Origin: an uncultured Wenzhouxiangella sp.
GTDB lineage: Bacteria; Pseudomonadota; Gammaproteobacteria; Xanthomonadales; Wenzhouxiangellaceae
Assembly (NCBI GenBank): GCA_913057195.1
Contig: CAJXNL010000002.1
Span: 108,307 to 172,306, forward strand
Direction: 5' to 3'
DNA length: 64,000 nucleotides
Below, in pieces: positions 18,432 through 27,217 of this stretch; position 1 is the first letter of the stretch, and each line of letters starts with the position of its first letter. Below the pieces are notes generated by a model. The model saw only the letters and a program-made list of their open reading frames with translations. It was not told the DNA's origin and searched no databases. A program made the position numbers and the translations under genes.

Positions 18432-20098
18432 TCCGCACTCGAGGTTGAGCTGCCAAGGCGCAGGGTCTGCCCAGGCTGGAGGACGGTCTCAGGGGTGAGG
18501 TTATTGTGTTCAAGAAGCTCAGCGAGCGGAATCCGATGGCGTCGAGCAATCGCCCAAAGTGAATCGCCCGTTTGCACCACATAGCGGGTGGCGCCGGCCG
18601 TGACAGAAGCCGGGCCCGCCTCGGGCTCTAAAACCACGCTCAAGCGCTGGCCTGGTCGGATCAAGTGGGTCTGGCCGAGGTTGTTCCACCGCTTCAAATC
18701 GTCAATGCTGACCCGATAGCGGCGCGCGATCACCCACAGACTCTCTCCTGGACGCACCCGATGGTCAATGCGCTTGGCCGGGATCAAACGTGCTTGAAGG
18801 CCCGCCAGTTCCTCATAGCGATCGGTGTAGTCGGACGCTTTGGTCGCGGCAACCGCGGTTGGGATTTCGAGGGTCTGACCGACCCGAATCAAGTCACCCT
18901 TAAGACCGTTGTGCGCCTTTAATGCCTCGGTGGTGGTGTCGTGGCGCTGGGCCAAGGTGGACAGGGTATCGCCAGAGGCCACGCGCACGCGCGAGTAGCG
19001 GACAAACCCCGCCTCAGGCCATGTCTCAACCAAGCGCTCGGCTTTCGCGCTCAGTTCGACGGGCACAATTAAATGGTGGGGACCCGTGGGCGAGGTGAGG
19101 TGACGATTCAACCCAGGGTTCAACGCCAAAAGCTCATCCATGGTCAAGCCCAACTGACTGGCAAACATCACCACATCGGTTGGACCGGGCAGCGCCACTC
19201 GAGCAACCAAGGGCTCATAGGGCCACCGGGGGACGTTCAGCCCATAGGTCTCCGCCTGTTGGAACAAGCACGCCAGGCCGTGAAGCTTGGGGATATAGGC
19301 CTTCGTCTCTCGGGGCAGGGCCAGGGATTGCCAGTCAGTGGGTCGCTTGGCGCGCTGGTTTCGGGCGATGGCACGCCCCACGCGTCCCTGACCGCCATTG
19401 TAGGCGGCCAACGCCAGGTTCCAGTCACCATCGAAGCGCTGATTCAGTTGTTTGAGGTAGCCCAAAGCGGCTCGGGTGGCCACGTAGACATCTCGACGAC
19501 CGTCGTAGTGGTCATTGATTTCGATGCCGTGGCTCCTGGCGGTGGCGGCCACAAACTGCCACGTGCCCGCTGCCCGGCCGTGAGAGTAGGCAAACGGGTC
19601 ATAAGCGCTCTCCACCACGGGCAATAAGGCCAGTTCGCCAGGGAGATCACGCCGCTCAATTTCGGTGACAATGTCATACAGCCACGGCCGAGCGCGGGTC
19701 ATGACACGCTCCATGTATTCAGGGCGTTCAGCGAACCACTTCGCCCAGGCCTCCGCCTTCGGGAAATCATTGCACTGAGCGAACTCAAAACGCTCAATCG
19801 TCCGTCCCCACAGATCACTCGCACCAACGCTGGACGGCGCTTGACGGGTGGCGCCCAACCGCCGGGTCGCCTGCTCAATGGCGGCAAACGGGTCATCCAG
19901 TTTGGCGCGCAAGTAGTATGGCGCCGGTGGCGGCGGTGGCGCCTCGTGCTGATTCAGCGCAAGACCGCCCGATAGGGTGGCACAGCCCGACAGCAGGGCT
20001 GCCGCGCTGATCACGCTCAGCCACGTGCGATGGCGCTTTGCGCTCAGGGGGCGCTCAGCGGGCCGGTGAGCCTGATGGGATGGATGGTGATCAAACAA
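18428..20098 (-). CDS. mltD: Membrane-bound lytic murein transglycosylase D
   Basis: A 556-residue lipoprotein transglycosylase that cleaves glycan strands with 1,6-anhydro products. The lipobox is ALLSGCATL (cysteine near residue 38). The SLT domain has LALLPVVESAYDPFAYS with the catalytic glutamate, GTWQFVAATARSHG, and LALAAYNGGQGRV. Three LysM repeats follow (about 375-420, 445-490 and 510-555), each starting with a GDTL, GESLW or GDSLW motif and binding peptidoglycan. The start is a TTG at 20098 with GAGGG ten bases upstream; no ATG precedes the signal peptide. Its 5' end is back-to-back with rnr. It leads a three-gene operon. Confidence 0.93.
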   Translation of the reverse strand: MFDHHPSHQAHRPAERPLSAKRHRTWLSVISAAALLSGCATLSGGLALNQHEAPPPPPAPYYLRAKLDDPFAAIEQATRRLGATRQAPSSVGASDLWGRTIERFEFAQCNDFPKAEAWAKWFAERPEYMERVMTRARPWLYDIVTEIERRDLPGELALLPVVESAYDPFAYSHGRAAGTWQFVAATARSHGIEINDHYDGRRDVYVATRAALGYLKQLNQRFDGDWNLALAAYNGGQGRVGRAIARNQRAKRPTDWQSLALPRETKAYIPKLHGLACLFQQAETYGLNVPRWPYEPLVARVALPGPTDVVMFASQLGLTMDELLALNPGLNRHLTSPTGPHHLIVPVELSAKAERLVETWPEAGFVRYSRVRVASGDTLSTLAQRHDTTTEALKAHNGLKGDLIRVGQTLEIPTAVAATKASDYTDRYEELAGLQARLIPAKRIDHRVRPGESLWVIARRYRVSIDDLKRWNNLGQTHLIRPGQRLSVVLEPEAGPASVTAGATRYVVQTGDSLWAIARRHRIPLAELLEHNNLTPETVLQPGQTLRLGSSTSSAE

Positions 20099-20178
20099 CG
20101 GCGAAGAACCCTCGAATCGGCGCTACAATGCGTGCTCAAACTTCCAATCTTCATTGTACTTCAGGATACCCAAAACCG

Positions 20179-22320
20179 TTGACAAAACCCGCTCCCGACT
20201 CAATTGCCCCTGAATCCGTTCGCAAAGCCCTAGCTCAAGCCAATCGCCCCCTGACACGGCGTGCCCTGTCAGCGCATTTTGGGCTGACCAAAGCGCAATC
20301 TGATGACATCCTCAAGCCGATCTTGGATGCGCTGACTCAAACCGGTGAGGTGATCCGCAACCGCCGGGCCGCCTATGGCCTCGCCCAGGAGATGAACCTC
20401 ATTCGGGGCCAGGTGTCTGCCCACCCGGATGGGTTTGGGTTTGTGGTGCCCGAGCAAGGGGAGGCGGGCGATCTCTATCTGTCGCCTAAGCAGATGCGAC
20501 AGGTCATGCACGGCGATCAAGTGATGGCGTCTGTGATCGGCGTGGACCGCCGTGGTCGTCGCGAGGGGGCGGTGGTGGAGGTCGTCGAGCGTGCGCACGA
20601 GCAGATTGTGGGGCGTTTGGTCGTCGATGCGGGCCTGGCCCACGTCGTGCCGGATGATCCAAGGCTCACGCAGGATGTCTTGGTGCCGCTGGATCGTTTG
20701 CATGAGGCCAAGCCTGGGCAAATTGTGGTGGTGCGAATCACCCAAGCCCCCAGCCTTCGACGCTCCGCGTTGGGTGAAGTTGTGCAGGTGCTGGGTCAGG
20801 CCGACGAGCCGGGCATCGCCACCGACATTGCCATCGCCTCACACCAGCTCCCGGCCATTTTTCCCGATGCTGCGTTGGCGCAAGCCGAAGCCTTGGGCGA
20901 CGCCGTTGACCCCGAGCGCATTGAGCGACGCCGCGACCTTCGAGCGCTGCCTTTGGTGACCATTGATGGGGCCGATGCGCGCGACTTTGACGATGCCGTC
21001 TTCGCTGAGCCGTTGGACAATGGCGGGCATCGGGTGATGGTGTGTATCGCCGACGTGGCTGAGTACGTGGCGATTCACTCCGCGCTTGATCAGGAGGCAA
21101 AAAAGCGGGGGACCTCGGTGTATTTCCCTGACCGGGTCGTGCCCATGCTGCCCGAGGCGCTGTCCAATGGGTTGTGCTCTTTGGTGCCGCAACAAGATCG
21201 CCTGTGCGTGTGTTGCGAAATGCGTTTGGATGCCAAAGGGAAAGTGACGGCCACCCGGTTTAGCGAGGCGGTGATGCGCTCGCACGCGCGACTGACCTAT
21301 CGGCAAGTCAAACAGATGCTCATCGATGGTGATGCGGCATTGAATGAGCGATTCAGCCACGTGCGTCCCCAGCTTGATGCGCTTTTCACCGTCTATCGGC
21401 AATTGGCCAAGAAGCGGGGCCAGAGAGGCGCACTGGATTTCGATTCTGATCAGGTCTATTTTGAATTTGGTGAGGATGGCCAGGTCAGCGATATCCGTCC
21501 GCAATCGAGAAACGATGCCCATCGATTGATTGAGGAGTTGATGATTTTGGCCAATGTGGAAGCCGCCAAGTTTGTGCGGCGGGCCGAATTGCCCATGCTT
21601 TACCGGGTCCATGAGCCTCCACAAGAGCGCAAACTCGAAGCCCTTGAAGGGTTCTTAAAAGCCGAAGGGATAAGAAAAAATTGGAAAGAAACGCCCGAGC
21701 CGAGTCAGTTTGCGGCGCTGCAGCAGCGTGTGAAAGGCACGGCCAATGACCATCTTTTGAATGCGGTGCTGCTGCGCTCATTGAGTCTGGCGGTGTATTC
21801 GCCAGACAACAAAGGCCACTTCGGTCTGGCCCTGGCTGAGTATGCCCACTTCACATCTCCCATCCGTCGTTATCCTGATTTGCTGCTGCACCGCGCGATC
21901 AAACACGCCGTGTCTCAGCAAAAGCCTGAACAGTTCCCGATCACATCATCAGACATCGAGCAGCTGGGCCGACGCTGCTCGATGACGGAGCGGCGTGCCG
22001 AAGAGGCGTCTCGCGATGTCGATGAGCGCCTCAAGTGTCAGTTCATGATGAGGCATTTGGGGGAGGTCTTTGAGGGTGTGATCACCGGCGTGGTGGGTTT
22101 CGGTCTGTTTGTTGAGTTGCTGGACAAGGGCGTCAGCGGTTTGGTTCATATCACTGCTTTGCCGGACGACTACTATGACTTTGATGCAACATCACACCGA
22201 TTGATTGGTAAAAAAAGCCGGCGCGAGTTTCGATTGGCAGAACGAATCACCATCCGGGTGCTGGCGGTGAACTTGGATGAGCGAAAGATCGACTTTGAGT
22301 GGGTCGGCGATGAGGCGTGA
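20179..22320 (+). CDS. rnr: Ribonuclease R
   Basis: A processive 3'-5' exoribonuclease that degrades structured RNA. Domains in order: an N-terminal helix-turn-helix (LTRRALSAHFGLTKAQSDDI), two cold-shock domains, the RNB catalytic domain with the metal-binding DGADARDFDDAV and YLADVAEYV-like segments, YRVHEPP, and a C-terminal S1 domain (GVITGVVGFGLFVELLDKG). The lysine-rich tail of E. coli RNase R is absent. The track start at 20038 lies inside mltD. I prefer the TTG at 20179 (713 residues), since the translation between it and the ATG at 20128 is not RNase-R-like and a TACAAT -10 box overlaps that ATG. The choice is tentative. Confidence 0.92.
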   Translation: MTKPAPDSIAPESVRKALAQANRPLTRRALSAHFGLTKAQSDDILKPILDALTQTGEVIRNRRAAYGLAQEMNLIRGQVSAHPDGFGFVVPEQGEAGDLYLSPKQMRQVMHGDQVMASVIGVDRRGRREGAVVEVVERAHEQIVGRLVVDAGLAHVVPDDPRLTQDVLVPLDRLHEAKPGQIVVVRITQAPSLRRSALGEVVQVLGQADEPGIATDIAIASHQLPAIFPDAALAQAEALGDAVDPERIERRRDLRALPLVTIDGADARDFDDAVFAEPLDNGGHRVMVCIADVAEYVAIHSALDQEAKKRGTSVYFPDRVVPMLPEALSNGLCSLVPQQDRLCVCCEMRLDAKGKVTATRFSEAVMRSHARLTYRQVKQMLIDGDAALNERFSHVRPQLDALFTVYRQLAKKRGQRGALDFDSDQVYFEFGEDGQVSDIRPQSRNDAHRLIEELMILANVEAAKFVRRAELPMLYRVHEPPQERKLEALEGFLKAEGIRKNWKETPEPSQFAALQQRVKGTANDHLLNAVLLRSLSLAVYSPDNKGHFGLALAEYAHFTSPIRRYPDLLLHRAIKHAVSQQKPEQFPITSSDIEQLGRRCSMTERRAEEASRDVDERLKCQFMMRHLGEVFEGVITGVVGFGLFVELLDKGVSGLVHITALPDDYYDFDATSHRLIGKKSRREFRLAERITIRVLAVNLDERKIDFEWVGDEA

Positions 22321-23062
22321 GTTGATCGGCGGCGTCCACGCGGTGGAGGCCTTACTCGAGCATGCCCCTGAGCGGGTGATTCGGCTGTGGGTCAAAGCAG
22401 GCGCCACGCGCCTGGATACGCTGGTGACCCAAGCGCAGTCGGCCGGCATCCCGATTGAAGCATGCGCCGATGGCGCTTTGGATCGGCGCTTGCCCAACAC
22501 CGCCCACCAAGGGGTGGTGGCGGAGTTCACCCCGCAAGCGCCTTTGGATGAGGGCCGTTTGCTCGAGCGCATTGAGCAGACGGCCGTGCCTTTAGTGATC
22601 GCACTCGATGGGGTGCAAGACCCGAATAACTTGGGGGCCATATTGCGCTCCGCCGCAGCCAGTGGCGCCAGCGCCGTGGTGACGGCCAAAGACCGAGCCT
22701 GTGGGTTAACGCCCGCTGCGCGCAAAGCCTCCGCTGGAGCGTCTGAGTGGCTGCCACTGGCGGTGGTGACCAATCTCGCCAGAACGCTGGAGCGGCTCAA
22801 AACTGCGGGTCTTTGGTCCATTGGGTTGGAGATGGGTGCCGATGAGTCAATCTTTGATGATGCGGTCGATGAGTGGCTGGTGGGGCCCGTGGTTTGGGTG
22901 GTGGGCAGCGAGAGCGACGGTCTGAGGACACTCACCGCGCAACGCTGTGATCGGCGGGTGCACATCCCCATGCCTGGCCCAATGGAGAGCCTGAACGTCT
23001 CAGTGGCGGCGGCGGTGGCGCTTTTTTCGACGGTGCGCGCCCGAGCGGGGCGAGGAAGCTGA
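22310..23062 (+). CDS. rlmB: 23S rRNA (Gm2251) 2'-O-methyltransferase RlmB
   Basis: A 250-residue SpoU-family methyltransferase. The substrate-binding N-terminus begins MRRELIGGVHAVEALLEHAPE. The C-terminal trefoil knot has motif 1 LDGVQDPNNLGAILRSA, motif 2 WVVGSESDGL and motif 3 IPMPGPMESLNVSVAAA. RlmB methylates G2251 in the peptidyl-transferase P loop. The chosen ATG overlaps the end of rnr by 11 bases; the track start 11 codons earlier is not conserved. The rnr-rlmB pairing is standard in gammaproteobacteria. Its 3' end overlaps the convergent rluB by 63 bases. Confidence 0.95.
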   Translation: MRRELIGGVHAVEALLEHAPERVIRLWVKAGATRLDTLVTQAQSAGIPIEACADGALDRRLPNTAHQGVVAEFTPQAPLDEGRLLERIEQTAVPLVIALDGVQDPNNLGAILRSAAASGASAVVTAKDRACGLTPAARKASAGASEWLPLAVVTNLARTLERLKTAGLWSIGLEMGADESIFDDAVDEWLVGPVVWVVGSESDGLRTLTAQRCDRRVHIPMPGPMESLNVSVAAAVALFSTVRARAGRGS

Positions 23063-23860
23063 GCCAGAGCGGCCTTTCTCAGGGACGAGGATCAGTTCTG
23101 AGACCGTTGGTGCAAGCCCGACATCCTCTCGCAATATCTCATGATCGCGCGGCGTTAAGTGTTGATAGCGGCCGCTGCGAACATGGGCAGGCAAGAACAC
23201 AGGGCCAAACCGGACTCGTTTTAAGCGCGCGACCTGGGCATCGACCGCCGCCCATAAGCGACGAACTTCTCGGTTTCGGCCCTCAAGCAGGGTCACCGTC
23301 ACCCAGGTGTGCGAGCCGGTGTACTCGCCAAGCACCACATCGCTGAACTTGGCGATGCCATCGTCTAACTGGACCCCCTCGACAAGCGCCTGAATCTGAG
23401 CCTCGCTGACTTCACCCCGAATGCGGCACAGGTACTCACGGTCAACCGCTCGAGAGGGGTGCATCATCTGATGGGCAAGCTCGCCGTCGGTGGTGAGCAA
23501 CAGCAACCCGGCGGTGTTGATGTCAAGACGACCGATGGCAATCCAGCGCCCGTTTTGAATCGAGGGCAGGCGGTCAAAAACCGTTTTTCGACCCTCAGGG
23601 TCATCGCGCGTGGTGATCTCACCTTCGGGTTTGTGATAAATCAACGTCTGATGAGGCCCCTCGGCCGACGTGACGGTATAACGTTTGCCCTGATAGTCGA
23701 TCTGGTCGCCAGGGCCCACCTGCGCGCCGAGGGTGGCACAACCGCCGTTGATCTCCACACGGCTCAGCTCGATGTCTTGCTCCAACCCACGTCGAGACCC
23801 CAACCCGGCGCGTGCCATGACCTTTTGGACGCGTTCACTGGCCACGCCCATGCTCATCAT
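23000..23860 (-). CDS. rluB: 23S rRNA pseudouridine(2605) synthase RluB
   Basis: An RsuA-family pseudouridine synthase of about 286 residues. An S4 RNA-binding domain (ERVQKVMARAGLGSRRGLEQ) is followed by the catalytic domain with GRLDINTAGLLLLTTDGELAHQMMHP, which carries the catalytic aspartate, and EGRNREVRRLWAAV. The C-terminal tail ends in a basic RRKKRHRRRH. Several close ATG codons (23860, 23857, 23851) are possible; the track start at 24256 lies inside scpB and gives a nonsense N-terminus. It is the third gene after scpA-scpB, overlapping scpB by about 26 bases. The scpAB-rluB order is common in proteobacteria. Confidence 0.94.
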   Translation of the reverse strand: MMSMGVASERVQKVMARAGLGSRRGLEQDIELSRVEINGGCATLGAQVGPGDQIDYQGKRYTVTSAEGPHQTLIYHKPEGEITTRDDPEGRKTVFDRLPSIQNGRWIAIGRLDINTAGLLLLTTDGELAHQMMHPSRAVDREYLCRIRGEVSEAQIQALVEGVQLDDGIAKFSDVVLGEYTGSHTWVTVTLLEGRNREVRRLWAAVDAQVARLKRVRFGPVFLPAHVRSGRYQHLTPRDHEILREDVGLAPTVSELILVPEKGRSGSASSPRSGAHRRKKRHRRRH

Positions 23861-24554
23861 CTGGTGCGCTGTGGTCCATGGCCTCAGCGCTCGGCGCAGG
23901 GCGCGAAGGGTCGCTTTCATGCGCGTCACTGGGCGGTGCCTCAACCGGGTGGGCGTCGGCAGCTGCTGCGGCCTCGGATTGAGTCTCGTGCTCGGGGTCA
24001 TTGAGGTTGAGTTCGGGCTCGAAATCATCGAGGTCTTTGATCTCGGCAAGCGTGGGCAATTCGTTGAGCGATTTGAGGTTGAAGTAATCCAAAAACTCAC
24101 GGGTCGTGCCGAGCAATTCTGGCCGACCGGGCACATCGCGATGCCCAATCGTTTTGATCCATTCGCGCTCTTGCAGGGTGCGCAAGATGGTTGAACTGAG
24201 CGACACGCCTCGGATCTGCTCAATCTCACCCCGCGTAATGGGCTGTCGATAGGCAATGATCGCCAGCGTCTCCAAAAGCGCGCGCGAGTATTTTGGGGGC
24301 TTATCGGACCACAGCTTGGCCAGTCGCGGCATCAGCTGTGGGCGCACTTGAATTCTGTAGCCCGATGCCACCTCGACCAGCTCGATCGAGCGGTCCACAA
24401 GATCACCATCCAAAGCCGCCAGTGCCTCTTTAATGGCGCTGGTGCCCGGCTTTTCATCCTCATCGAACAGGGCATCCAGCCTGGCCACGCTCAGCGGCTC
24501 GTTGGTCGCAAGCAATGCGGCCTCAAGGATTCTTTTCAATTCGTCTATTTCCAT
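23835..24554 (-). CDS. scpB: Segregation and condensation protein B
   Basis: A 239-residue winged-helix kleisin-associated subunit of the SMC-ScpAB condensin. It begins MEIDELKRILEAALLATNEPLSV and contains LLETLAIIAYRQPITRGEIEQIRGV, the core family signature, then GRPELLGTTREFLDYF. The C-terminal 50 residues are acidic and low complexity. The ATG at 24554 matches the family start; the track adds 21 residues upstream. It dimerises and binds ScpA, encoded just upstream; SMC is encoded about 2.6 kb away on the other strand. Confidence 0.95.
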   Translation of the reverse strand: MEIDELKRILEAALLATNEPLSVARLDALFDEDEKPGTSAIKEALAALDGDLVDRSIELVEVASGYRIQVRPQLMPRLAKLWSDKPPKYSRALLETLAIIAYRQPITRGEIEQIRGVSLSSTILRTLQEREWIKTIGHRDVPGRPELLGTTREFLDYFNLKSLNELPTLAEIKDLDDFEPELNLNDPEHETQSEAAAAADAHPVEAPPSDAHESDPSRPAPSAEAMDHSAPDDEHGRGQ

Positions 24555-24573
24555 GGGATCGCTCAAAAACGCC

Positions 24574-25452
24574 TTAGGTGTTCGTCTCACTGGGGCGACA
24601 CACGTAAATGGCCCCAAACTGTTCTTGCTGAATCAAATCGATCAAATGCTCGCGCAATAGCTCCAGCAGGGCCAAAAAGGTGACCACTGCGCCGACCCGA
24701 CCCTCGGCCAAATCAAAGCACTGATCAAACGCAACAAATTGATCGGCCTGGCCCACCAGCTCGGTGATCGCGCTCATTCGTTCCCTGACGGACAAAGGCT
24801 CACGCTCAATTTGGTGGTGCGCGACCAAATCGGCGCGCGCCATGACATCGCCCAGGGCAAGCAGCAGCGCCTTCAGTTCAACATCCGGCGGCGCGTGCAC
24901 CACTTGCGGCTGCTCGGCCGCGGCCTGAGCCATGACAATGTCACGCTCCAATCGGGGCATGAGGTCAATGTCATCGGCGGCTTGTTTAAATCGCTCATAT
25001 TCTTGCAGCCGCCGGATCAACTCAGCGCGCGGGTCATCCTCATCCGTCTCGTCGAGTTCGACGCGCGGCAGCAGCATTCTCGATTTGATTTCAGCCAAGA
25101 TGGCGGCCATGACCAAATACTCAGCCGCCAGCTCCATCCTGAGCGTGTTCATCATTTCAATGTAGCCGGTGTACTGTCGAGTCACCTCAGCGATGGGGAT
25201 ATCAACAATATCGAGGTTCTGGCGGCGTGTGAGATACAACAGCAAATCCAGCGGGCCCTCGAAAGCATCAAGGAACACCTCCAGCGCATCGGGTGGAATA
25301 TAAAGATCATCCGGCAGCTGCAGCATCGGCTGGCCTTGCACCACAGCAAAAGGCAGCTCGGCTTGCGATTGTCCCTGGGCGGCAACCGGCGCTTGAGCTG
25401 ACGTGTGTGAAGGCCCCGAGGGGTGGGGCGTATCGGTGGTGGTGTTGGTCAT
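24574..25452 (-). CDS. scpA: Segregation and condensation protein A
   Basis: A 292-residue kleisin. After a disordered N-terminus of about 45 residues comes the conserved FLDAFEGPLDLLLYLTRRQN, then DIVDIPIAEVTRQY, EYLVMAAILAEIKSRMLLP and a C-terminal winged helix with VTFLALLELLREHLI. It bridges the SMC heads and binds ScpB. The gap to scpB is 19 bases. The upstream region is shared with the divergent bolA gene; a TACAAT at 25487-25492 points toward bolA. Confidence 0.95.
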   Translation of the reverse strand: MTNTTTDTPHPSGPSHTSAQAPVAAQGQSQAELPFAVVQGQPMLQLPDDLYIPPDALEVFLDAFEGPLDLLLYLTRRQNLDIVDIPIAEVTRQYTGYIEMMNTLRMELAAEYLVMAAILAEIKSRMLLPRVELDETDEDDPRAELIRRLQEYERFKQAADDIDLMPRLERDIVMAQAAAEQPQVVHAPPDVELKALLLALGDVMARADLVAHHQIEREPLSVRERMSAITELVGQADQFVAFDQCFDLAEGRVGAVVTFLALLELLREHLIDLIQQEQFGAIYVCRPSETNT

Positions 25453-25549
25453 TGCGCTCAGTTTAGCGCCTCACAACGCGGATGGGTACAATGGGCGGCA
25501 TATTCCAGTTGCGCATCACACGGTCGTGGCCGGCCGAGGCGCTTTGCCC

Positions 25550-25816
25550 ATGATCGATAACACCGAACGCATTCACCAAATCAAAGACAGGCTCGATGCC
25601 GCGTTGTCCCCCGGCCTGCTGGAAGTCATTGACGAGTCTCACCTGCACGTCGGTCATGTCGGGGCTCAGGACGGTCGGGGGCACTTCCGGGTGCGCATTC
25701 AGGCGGATGTGTTCACCGGACTGCCCAGAATGGCCGTTCATCGCCAAGTGTATCGGGCGTTGGGGGAGATGATGCGCACCGACATCCACGCATTAACCAT
25801 TGAAGTGATTTCATGA
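25550..25816 (+). CDS. bolA: BolA-family protein
   Basis: An 88-residue BolA-like protein with the signature DESHLHVGH, then GHFRVRIQADVFTGLPRMAVHRQVYRALGEMM and IHALTIEV. BolA proteins bind monothiol glutaredoxins through an Fe-S cluster and in some cases DNA, affecting cell shape and stress responses. The start is MIDNTERIHQIK at 25550; the track start at 25403 lies inside the divergent scpA. It is followed after 1 base by a peptidyl-prolyl isomerase-like lipoprotein gene, so the two are co-transcribed. Confidence 0.9.
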   Translation: MIDNTERIHQIKDRLDAALSPGLLEVIDESHLHVGHVGAQDGRGHFRVRIQADVFTGLPRMAVHRQVYRALGEMMRTDIHALTIEVIS

Positions 25817-25817
25817 A

Positions 25818-26687
25818 ATGAACTACAAAATATTGATAATATTAGTATTTATGTTTCCCTTGCTTGTGGCTTGTGGCGATCAAGGCTCCAGTGGCCGCAC
25901 GCTCATCCACCCTGACGATACGGTTTTGCTTGAAGTGGATGGCGCCCCTGTGACCGTGGCCATGTTGGAATTTATGATGGACAACCGTGGCATCGGCGAA
26001 GATGACCGTGCGGCGATGCAAGCGCTGCTGGATGAACTGGTGCGTCTACAAGTCGTTGCCAACGCCGCCAAGGCCAGCGGCCTTGCCGATCAGCCCAGGC
26101 TTCGCGCCTCACGTGCGATTCGTGACTTAGAAGCCTTACAAATGGCGTATTTTGATGCGCTCTACCGGCGCGACCCCATCACCGATGAGGCGATTGAGCA
26201 GGCGTATCAATCTCAAATCAAACGCTCCGGCGATTACCAGTACCGTCTTGAGACCGTGGCCTTCGCCTCCCAGCAGGCGGCCATGGCAACCATTGTTGAA
26301 TTGTCCAGCGGCGATGGGGCACCAATCAATGATGAGGTCTGGGCACAGGCGGTCGAGTCCGGACAGTCCAGCCCGGACACCGATTGGGTGGATCGCTCGC
26401 AGCTTCCTGACCGCGTGCGTCCAGAGCTTGCCCAAGCGCCCGTCAACCACGTGCTGAGCTTGCCGTTGCCTGCCCCCGACGGGGAGCGCTGGCTGGTGGC
26501 TCGGATCAGCGATCGTCGAGCATTTGAAGCACCGCCGCTGGATCAGCTCCGGGAGGGCATCGCTCGAAGTCTGGTGCGGCAACGAATCAACGCCGAAGTG
26601 GATGCGCTTTACGACGAGGCCGACATTGTCCCCATGCGTCCAGCCTCAGCGCCGGCAGGAGCGACGGCCGCCGAGCCGTCGCCTTGA
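25818..26687 (+). CDS. PpiC/SurA-like periplasmic lipoprotein
   Basis: A 289-residue lipoprotein with a signal peptide and lipobox PLLVACGDQ (cysteine at residue 19). Residues about 40-115 resemble the N-terminal chaperone segment of SurA/PpiD-type isomerases (VLLEVDGAPVTVAMLEFMM, then a long helix). The following region corresponds loosely to a parvulin domain (YRLETVAFASQQAA, WVDRSQLPDRVRPELAQAPV), but classic active-site residues are hard to place. It probably assists folding of outer-membrane proteins. The start ATG lies one base after the bolA stop. The proline/alanine-rich end is not conserved. Confidence 0.75.
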   Translation: MNYKILIILVFMFPLLVACGDQGSSGRTLIHPDDTVLLEVDGAPVTVAMLEFMMDNRGIGEDDRAAMQALLDELVRLQVVANAAKASGLADQPRLRASRAIRDLEALQMAYFDALYRRDPITDEAIEQAYQSQIKRSGDYQYRLETVAFASQQAAMATIVELSSGDGAPINDEVWAQAVESGQSSPDTDWVDRSQLPDRVRPELAQAPVNHVLSLPLPAPDGERWLVARISDRRAFEAPPLDQLREGIARSLVRQRINAEVDALYDEADIVPMRPASAPAGATAAEPSP

Positions 26688-26728
26688 AGTCTTAGGTCGC
26701 CTTTTGTGTGTGCCCAGCCGTCAACCGG

Positions 26729-27136
26729 TCAAGACGATCCGGGGGTGGGTGGCAACGCCACCGGCGGCTGCGGCTCCCAGTGGGGGGCGCGGTGCTCGAC
26801 CACCACGCAGGTATAAATGCCCCCGCGGACATTGAAGTCTGCGCTCAAACGCATGAAGCGAGGTTGCGCGGCAGCGACAAAGTCTTCAAGCATTCGGTTG
26901 GTGACCGCTTCATGGAATGCGCCCTCATTTCGGTAGCTCCAGATGTAGTTTTTTAAGCCTTTAAGCTCAATGCAAAACCCATCTGGGATGTACTCCAGCG
27001 TCAATTCGGCAAAGTCGGGCTGACCGGTCTTGGGACACAGGCAGGTGAACTCTGGGATATCGATGCGAATGGTATAATCGCGCTCGGGCTGGGGGTTTGG
27101 GAAGACTTCTAAATCTTTACTGGGTTCACTCGGCAT
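26729..27136 (-). CDS. queF: NADPH-dependent 7-cyano-7-deazaguanine reductase QueF
   Basis: A 135-residue single-domain (YkvM-type) QueF that reduces preQ0 to preQ1 in queuosine tRNA modification. The catalytic cysteine sits in [16 protein letters not shown]. The QueF substrate motif is [24 protein letters not shown], followed by [16 protein letters not shown] start at the ATG 27136, preceded by AGGTGG, rather than the GTG three codons earlier. Together with FolE2 it covers the first and a late step of the pathway, but the genes are far apart. It is divergent from smc. Confidence 0.93.
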   Translation of the reverse strand: MPSEPSKDLEVFPNPQPERDYTIRIDIPEFTCLCPKTGQPDFAELTLEYIPDGFCIELKGLKNYIWSYRNEGAFHEAVTNRMLEDFVAAAQPRFMRLSADFNVRGGIYTCVVVEHRAPHWEPQPPVALPPTPGSS

Positions 27137-27217
27137 GATGGCCACCTGTCGGGTCTGATAGCGAATACAATGTTGTCGACGATATTAGTATAAATAACGA
27201 ACGGGCTGGCGCTTTCA

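Noticed and set aside
20839-21624. 261-residue minus-strand ORF opposite rnr
   Set aside because: It is a shadow of the RNB domain coding sequence with no recognisable protein features.
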